DNA of 39,268 bases from assembly GCF_030581075.1 (NCBI RefSeq), contig NZ_JAUQSW010000019.1:1-39268 (forward strand), in the 5' to 3' direction. The DNA comes from Hymenobacter cheonanensis (GTDB taxonomy: Bacteria > Bacteroidota > Bacteroidia > Cytophagales > Hymenobacteraceae). Made by a program: the position numbers and the translations under genes. Below the pieces are notes generated by a model that saw only the letters and a program-made list of their open reading frames with translations, did no database searches and was not told the origin of the DNA. Each line of letters starts with the position of its first letter. The stretch's first letter is position 1. Positions 34,894 through 39,268 of this stretch are shown here, piece after piece.

Positions 34894-35682
34894 GTGGCAA
34901 AGGCGCCTTATACGCAGGAGTTGCTCGACCGGGCCCAGGCCCACGTGCAGCGGCCGCTCAACGACCGGCGCTACGCCGAGGGGCTGAGCGAAATCGCGCA
35001 GCTCTACGCCGACATCACGGGCGAGCCCGTGGGCAAGTGCCGGCAGTGCCAATACAAAGATTTTTTGGCGGTAGTCACCGCCTACATCCGCGAGGCCACT
35101 CGCTCTTTACACCCCGAACTCATGGCAGATTCCAAGTACACCTTCGCCCCGGGCTTTGCGGGCGAAGTCATCGCCGACGGCCGCTACAGCAAGACCGTGA
35201 CGGCCGAAAACCTCACCGACCAGGACGCCGAGGCGCTCATTAAGTATGGGTATGGCCACGTCATCGTGCTAAAGCCGGGCCAAGAGTCGCTTTTGGCGGG
35301 TGCTTCCGACCAAGGGAGCACCGACGAAGGTGATGACGAGCCGGAAACCGAGCCTAGCGCCCGCGAAATCGAGCTACAAACCCAGCTAGAAGCCTCTCAA
35401 AAGTCTTTTTTGGAGGTTGAGGCCACCCAGAAAGACGCGCTGGAGGAACTTTACAAGGAGCGCCGCGACCACGCTGTGACGCGCAGCCAACTCACCGAGA
35501 CGCAGCAGCAGCTCACTGCGGCCAAAGCTAAGCTGAGCCGCAAAACGGCCACCACCGGCGCCACCGACCCCGCCACCGTGCCGGCCGTGAGCACGAGCGA
35601 CGCCACGGCCACGCCCAGCGCGCCTGCCGTGACGGCCCCCGCGCCGCCCGTTGACCCAGCCCCGGGCACGTCCGGCAACTAA
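34894..35682 (+). CDS. Phage protein with CxxC pair and coiled coil (262 aa)
   Basis: The gene starts at GTG 34894. Residues ~1-75 are helical with KCRQCQYKDF (CxxC, ~48-51), followed by a mixed segment (YTFAPGFAGEVIADGRYSKTVTAENLTDQDAEALIKYG). Residues ~145-215 form a charged coiled coil (REIELQTQLEASQKSFLEVE, then RSQLTETQQQLTAAKAKL). The end is a Thr/Pro/Ala-rich linker. Immediately after it lies an intrinsic terminator before the portal gene. It may assist head or tail assembly; the function is unknown. Confidence 0.55.
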   Translation: MAKAPYTQELLDRAQAHVQRPLNDRRYAEGLSEIAQLYADITGEPVGKCRQCQYKDFLAVVTAYIREATRSLHPELMADSKYTFAPGFAGEVIADGRYSKTVTAENLTDQDAEALIKYGYGHVIVLKPGQESLLAGASDQGSTDEGDDEPETEPSAREIELQTQLEASQKSFLEVEATQKDALEELYKERRDHAVTRSQLTETQQQLTAAKAKLSRKTATTGATDPATVPAVSTSDATATPSAPAVTAPAPPVDPAPGTSGN

Positions 35683-35702
35683 GCCCAACCTTTTTTCTGC
35701 CG

Positions 35703-35738
35703 AAAAGCCCGCTGCCCCCACCCGGCGGCGGGCTTTTT
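35703..35738 (+). terminator. Terminator between capsid and portal genes
   Basis: AAAAGCCCGC / GCGGGCTTTT around a 14-base loop with flanking A and T runs. It implies that the portal gene is expressed from its own promoter or by read-through or antitermination. Confidence 0.8.
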
Positions 35739-35760
35739 ACTAGCCGCTACTTCCCTGCTC

Positions 35761-37083
35761 ATGGCTCGCCGTCCCACTCCCCGTACTGCCCTGCTGCGCA
35801 CCGGCCAACCCGCTGACGTGCTGGCCCCGGCCATGCCCGAGGGCAAGGCCGGCGAGGTTATCAAGGTGTGGCCCTGGGGCGATAACAACCTGGAGCCGCA
35901 GCAAATCCTGCGCGTACTCTATGACTCGGGCACGGCCACCACCTGCGTCGAGCGCCTGGGCCTCTTCATCGGCGGCAAGGGCTTTGCCAGCCCGGCGACG
36001 GGGGAGGCCATGGCTAACCCGCGCCAGACCTTCAACCAGCTGCTGGCCGAGGCCGCCGCCACGGCGGCCGTGGGGCTGGGCGTGGCCTACATCCTGCGCT
36101 TCACCTACGGCGGCGAGCTGGGCGAACTCTACGTGGCCGACGTCGACTGCCTGCGCCGCGAAAAGGACGGGGCCGGGCGCTTCGTGCTCAACCTGAAGCT
36201 GGCCGAGGGCAAGTTTCCGACCGGGCATAACCAGGTGTATCTGCCCTACGACCCGCTAGCCAGCCAGCAGGATATCTCGGCCGAAGTCATCGCGGCGGCA
36301 GCCAGCGAGGGCGGCTACTGGGGCCACCTACTGTTCTCATTTACCGGGCGCCCGGGTCGCAAGCGCTACCCCACGCCCACCTGGTGGGCGGCCAAGGAAG
36401 CCGTCGAGGCCGACGCCGAGGCCCCGCGCTACGAGTTGAAGCAGTTTCGCAACGGCTTCTTTCCGGACGCCATGGTGAGCCTGGTGGGCAAGAAGTACGA
36501 CGACGTGCCGGATGAGAACTGGAAGCCGACTGGTGACCAAACCGAAGCCGACCGGCCGTACAAAAAATCGCCCGATATGACGGCGGTGGAAAATACGGTC
36601 AAGGCCCTGAAAGGCAGCCGCACCGAGGCCAGCGTGTGGACCAACTTCGTCGAGACGAAAGAAGAGCTGCCCGACGTCAAGTTTTTCAACCAGGGCCCCA
36701 ACAGCAAGGGCCTGACCGATGCCACGGCCCGCCTGGAGGGCCGGGTGTACCGCCGCTTCGGCGTGCCGCCCGTGCTGTGTGGGGTGAGTGAGGCGGGCCT
36801 GCTGGGCAACAACCAGCAAATCGTCAACAGCATTCAGCTTTTCTCGCTGGTGGTCAACCCCGCCCGGGAGCTGTGCGTGGGCCCGCTGCGCCACCTCTAC
36901 CCGCACTTCGATTTTACGGTCACGCCCCTGGACCCGGTGGACTACATCGACCCGGCCGTCGCCGCCGACATGACGCCCGACGAGCGCCGCGCCACCCGCG
37001 GCCTGCCGCCGCTGGCCGAAGTGGAAGAAGCCGAAGCGCCGGCGCCGAAACCTACCTCCAAGCCCCGCCCGAAAGCCACATGA
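35761..37083 (+). CDS. Phage portal protein (440 aa)
   Basis: The 440-residue protein shows portal hallmarks: a start region with WPWGDNNLEPQQILRVLYDS, a central long helical stem, RRFGVPPVLCGVSEAGLLGNNQQIVNSI (residues ~338-365), a strand LYPHFDFTVTPLDPVDYID, and the C-terminal DMTPDERRATRGLPPL (the 'T..E.R...G..P' portal end). The portal forms the ring through which DNA is packaged and ejected. It comes after the capsid gene, not before the protease as in most phages. Its stop overlaps the next ATG. Confidence 0.88.
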   Translation: MARRPTPRTALLRTGQPADVLAPAMPEGKAGEVIKVWPWGDNNLEPQQILRVLYDSGTATTCVERLGLFIGGKGFASPATGEAMANPRQTFNQLLAEAAATAAVGLGVAYILRFTYGGELGELYVADVDCLRREKDGAGRFVLNLKLAEGKFPTGHNQVYLPYDPLASQQDISAEVIAAAASEGGYWGHLLFSFTGRPGRKRYPTPTWWAAKEAVEADAEAPRYELKQFRNGFFPDAMVSLVGKKYDDVPDENWKPTGDQTEADRPYKKSPDMTAVENTVKALKGSRTEASVWTNFVETKEELPDVKFFNQGPNSKGLTDATARLEGRVYRRFGVPPVLCGVSEAGLLGNNQQIVNSIQLFSLVVNPARELCVGPLRHLYPHFDFTVTPLDPVDYIDPAVAADMTPDERRATRGLPPLAEVEEAEAPAPKPTSKPRPKAT

Positions 37084-37655
37084 CATTCCTCATCACAAAG
37101 GCCGACCTGGGCGACTACACCCGCGTGTCGGCCAACGTGGCCGACCTGCTCATCAACCCGGCCATCCGCGACGCCCACACCTTCGACGTGTTGCCGCTGC
37201 TGGCTGGCAGCGAGGCGCAGCTGCTGGCGGCGTACCTGACCGATGCCGGCCGGCCGGCGTTCGCGGTTAGCTACGCGGCGGCCGAGGCGCTAGGCTTTCC
37301 GGAAGCTGAGCTAGCAGCGCTGCAGGCCAGCCCGCTCTACCAGCGGCACGTGCTCTACGTGAGCGCCGTGCGCCCGCTGCTCTGCTACGAAACCTACCGC
37401 CGGTTCTTGCTCGACCACGGCGCCCACGTCACGGAAAATGGCGTGGAAACCTTCAGCTCGGGCAACAACCAGCCCATCAGCCAGGCCCAACGCACCGAGA
37501 TGCGCGCCGATGCGGCCGCCAAGTGCAGCCACTACCGGGCCCTGCTCACGGGGGCCCTGCACACCTACCGCGGCCCGGCCGCAGCGGCTACCGCCTGCGG
37601 CGCTGGCCCCAACCGCCGGCCCGGTGCGGGCGGCTTACGCACTGTTGCCCTATGA
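37080..37655 (+). CDS. Head-completion-like phage protein (DUF6712-like, 191 aa)
   Basis: The ATG at 37080 overlaps the portal stop by 4 bp. The start (MTFLITKADLGDYTRVSANV) and later YKTR-like helices (QASPLYQRHVLYVSAVRPLLCYETYRRFLLDHGAHVTENG) recall Bacteroidota DUF6712 proteins, found next to portal genes and thought to complete the head or join head to tail. The C-terminal Pro/Ala-rich portion from ~170 may be unstructured. It ends at 37655 in overlap with the next ATG. Confidence 0.6.
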   Translation: MTFLITKADLGDYTRVSANVADLLINPAIRDAHTFDVLPLLAGSEAQLLAAYLTDAGRPAFAVSYAAAEALGFPEAELAALQASPLYQRHVLYVSAVRPLLCYETYRRFLLDHGAHVTENGVETFSSGNNQPISQAQRTEMRADAAAKCSHYRALLTGALHTYRGPAAAATACGAGPNRRPGAGGLRTVAL

Positions 37656-38398
37656 TGACCCTGCCCGAATTCAAAGCCTTATTTCGCCGCAACGTGAAGG
37701 TGGTGGCCGGCGGCCCCGCCGTGGGCACGCCCGGCGCCAACCGCGCGGCCGGCGTGTTGGCCGCGCTTGATGCACTGGCCGAAGGCCTGACGGGGGTGCC
37801 GCTCGGCACTACGGTCGTGCGCCTCGACATCCCCGGCGCCAGCACCTTGCTACCGCTCACGGCCCCGGCCCGCCCCGGGCGGGTGCAGGAAGCCACGTGG
37901 TACACCATCGACGGCGACTGGAATCAGACCGGCAACGATACCCGCGTGTGGGTCTGGGGCCTGAGTTCCGAGGCCTTTAGCCCAGTGGGCATTTTTCAGG
38001 ATGCGGCCGGCGGGCGCTCCTTCGTGCAGGTCGATGTGGCGGCGGCTACGGCCGTGCCAGCTACAGTTGATGCCTATACCAAGGCGCAGGTCAATGCCCT
38101 GTTGGCCAGCCTCACGGCCACCATCGGCCCGCTGGCCAGCCTGACCACGGCCGCCAAAACCAACCTGGTAGCCGCCATCAACGAAATCGGAGTGCAGGCC
38201 GCGCAGGTGATGGTCTACACCAACACGAACCAGGCCATCGGCTACGCCACGGCCGACGCGGCCTTCCGACGCCAGCCACGGCGCGCCAGTGTTTATGCGC
38301 TTCAACACCGGCAAGTTGACGGTGACGGCCAGCAATGCCAGCAAGAACACGCCCTGGCCCACTTACCTGGATGCCAGCGGCTCAGCTGTGCTCTTTAA
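37652..38398 (+). CDS. Fibre-like phage protein, N-terminal part (frameshifted)
   Basis: Starts at ATG 37652 (MMTLPEFKALFRRNVKVVAGG), overlapping the previous stop. Residues ~85-175 form a beta module (ATWYTIDGDWNQTGNDTRVWVW, then SFVQVDVAAATAVPATVDAY). A heptad-like helix (KTNLVAAINEIGVQAAQVM, ~170-188) of trimeric-fibre style precedes the break. After base ~38266 this frame turns into Arg/Gln-rich noise (RRQPRRASVYALQHRQVD) and ends at 38398, while the +1 frame continues the natural sequence. It should be read together with 38289-39044. Confidence 0.6.
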   Translation: MMTLPEFKALFRRNVKVVAGGPAVGTPGANRAAGVLAALDALAEGLTGVPLGTTVVRLDIPGASTLLPLTAPARPGRVQEATWYTIDGDWNQTGNDTRVWVWGLSSEAFSPVGIFQDAAGGRSFVQVDVAAATAVPATVDAYTKAQVNALLASLTATIGPLASLTTAAKTNLVAAINEIGVQAAQVMVYTNTNQAIGYATADAAFRRQPRRASVYALQHRQVDGDGQQCQQEHALAHLPGCQRLSCAL

Positions 38399-39044
38399 CG
38401 ATGGCGTGACACTCACCATGCCTGGCGTCGGCTCGCTAAGCCTCGTGGTGGCCAACTTCTTCTTTTTCTTTCAAAACAACGCGGCAACCGGCACGGCCCA
38501 AATCGTGCTCAGCGGCCAGGCCAACGGTGCCGTGAGCCCGGCCCGCGCCCCGCAGTTTCTCAACGGCTACAGCGAGGTGCCCTTCGTGCTGAAAGGCGCC
38601 ACCTACACCTTCACCAACGGCTACTACGCCAGCTTGGCCGGCACGGGCACGGTGCATCTCTACGGCAACGTGCAGGTGGATTATATCGCGCCCGGTATCA
38701 CGGTAGTAGACCACCGCACCGGGGCGCCCGCCCTGGATACATACTTGAGCCTGGCCTACGCGGCGAGCCTGACGCTCGACTTCACGGCCGCGCCAGCCCA
38801 GCTGCTACAGGCCAGCGGCAACCTCACGATTACAGCCACGGCCGGCCGCCTGCAGGGCCGTAACCTGCGCCTGCACCTAGCCAACACGTCCTCGACAGCC
38901 ATCACGCTCAGCTTTCCGGCCTGGGACTGGCGCGGGGCCGTTCCCACCGCTTTGGCGGCCGGCAAGCGGGCCACGCTCAGCCTGGAATGCGCTTGGGGGG
39001 CAGCAGAAATGGACATTATCGCCGGCTATGCCGCCCAGCCCTGA
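38289..39044 (+). CDS. Fibre-like phage protein, C-terminal part (+1 frame)
   Basis: This frame continues the protein begun at 37652: just upstream the +1 frame reads DASHGAPVFMRFNTGKLTV, joining AAF in the zero frame after one extra base in TTCCGAC (38264-38270). The rest is beta-rich and Thr/Ala-rich (DGVTLTMPGVGSLSLVVANF, then FFFFQNNAATGTAQIVLSGQ, HLYGNVQVDYIAPGITVVDH, LRLHLANTSSTAITLSFP), like a tail fibre or receptor-binding domain. The GTG at 38289 has no clear ribosome-binding site, so separate translation is doubtful. The two pieces are one gene with an inserted base, unless a programmed +1 shift exists. Confidence 0.6.
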   Translation: MFMRFNTGKLTVTASNASKNTPWPTYLDASGSAVLFNDGVTLTMPGVGSLSLVVANFFFFFQNNAATGTAQIVLSGQANGAVSPARAPQFLNGYSEVPFVLKGATYTFTNGYYASLAGTGTVHLYGNVQVDYIAPGITVVDHRTGAPALDTYLSLAYAASLTLDFTAAPAQLLQASGNLTITATAGRLQGRNLRLHLANTSSTAITLSFPAWDWRGAVPTALAAGKRATLSLECAWGAAEMDIIAGYAAQP

Positions 39045-39268
39045 TGCGTAGCTTCTCCCTGGCCAACCCCGCCTTTCTGGCCCTGCTGCAAGGCGCCAGC
39101 GCCCCGCCGCCCCCGCCCGGCGGCTACCCCGACGCGCTCGTGGCCGGCTACGCTGGCCGCTACCAGAACGTGACGCAGAAAACCACCTACACGCACCCGG
39201 GCCAGGGCAGCGCGGTGGCCATTACCGTCTACTGTGTCATCGCCCGCACGTCGGTCGAGGACTTGCGC
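39044..39268 (+). CDS. Hypothetical phage protein, 5' end (truncated by window)
   Basis: ATG at 39044 overlaps the TGA of the fibre-like gene. The 75 visible codons read MRSFSLANPAFLALLQGASA, PPPPGGYPDALVAGYAGRYQ, NVTQKTTYTHPGQGSAVAIT and continue past the window edge without a stop. The Pro-rich linker followed by a beta-like region suggests another fibre or tail-tip component. No family recognised. Confidence 0.5.
   Translation, partial: MRSFSLANPAFLALLQGASAPPPPPGGYPDALVAGYAGRYQNVTQKTTYTHPGQGSAVAITVYCVIARTSVEDLR

Noticed and set aside
1..39268. CRISPR array, tRNA or rRNA genes
   Set aside because: No regularly spaced short repeats and no cloverleaf or rRNA-like sequence were recognised.

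Overview
The window looks like part of a prophage, or a phage-derived island, in a high-GC Bacteroidota host. Hymenobacter or a close relative is my best guess. The evidence is the repeated TAnnTTTG promoter elements (the Bacteroidota -7 box), DUF4468 and other Bacteroidota-type secreted proteins, and CTA/AGC-rich GC-rich coding. I see no integrase, lysis, replication, tRNA or rRNA gene, so the element must extend beyond the window or be incomplete.

Layout. (1) 1-11954, plus strand: a late phage module with two small unknown genes, small and large terminase, a probable tail-assembly chaperone with a -1 frame extension, small tail/completion proteins, two large tail proteins and a 1086-residue tape measure protein. 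An AT-rich gene on the opposite strand (3762-3971) has its own promoter. (2) 11951-31600: a 20 kb accessory region. Its frame is a pair of long, imperfect inverted arms (12603-16809 and 24896-29981). Each arm carries the same unit: a small ribbon-helix-helix-like (RHH) regulator, a two-operator divergent promoter, a structured leader RNA, a five-gene operon here called A-B-C-D-E, and a HicA-HicB toxin-antitoxin pair. D is a GIY-YIG-type protein; E has four or five zinc-ribbon repeats plus a GIY-YIG domain. Each arm ends in a 72-bp sequence (67/72 identical). A-D are about 85-97% identical between arms, while the regulators and their operators have diverged strongly. Between the arms lies an 8 kb cargo of mostly monocistronic minus-strand genes that resembles a defence island: a TIR protein, an Abi-alpha (DUF4393) protein, a membrane protein, an LPO_1073/Vpar_1526-like protein with a small membrane partner sharing a peptide motif, and a coiled-coil effector-like protein. 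The cargo also holds a candidate structured RNA, a lipoprotein and several regulator remnants. The right arm carries an extra ~700 bp with a possible small toxic peptide and a 150-bp MITE-like element. (3) 31429-39268: a second late phage module with a divergent small regulator and inverted operator, ClpP-like prohead protease with a probable nested scaffold, major capsid protein, a tail-tube-like protein, portal, a head-completion candidate and a fibre-like gene split by a +1 frameshift. The last gene runs off the window.

How it may work (inference): phage particle genes flank a hotspot in which two copies of one regulated nuclease/TA unit bracket defence cargo. The paralogous repressors have diverged together with their CTAG-cored operators while the operons stayed nearly identical. 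That resembles heteroimmune phage control circuits and suggests selection against cross-regulation. The inverted arms could also mediate inversion of the cargo.
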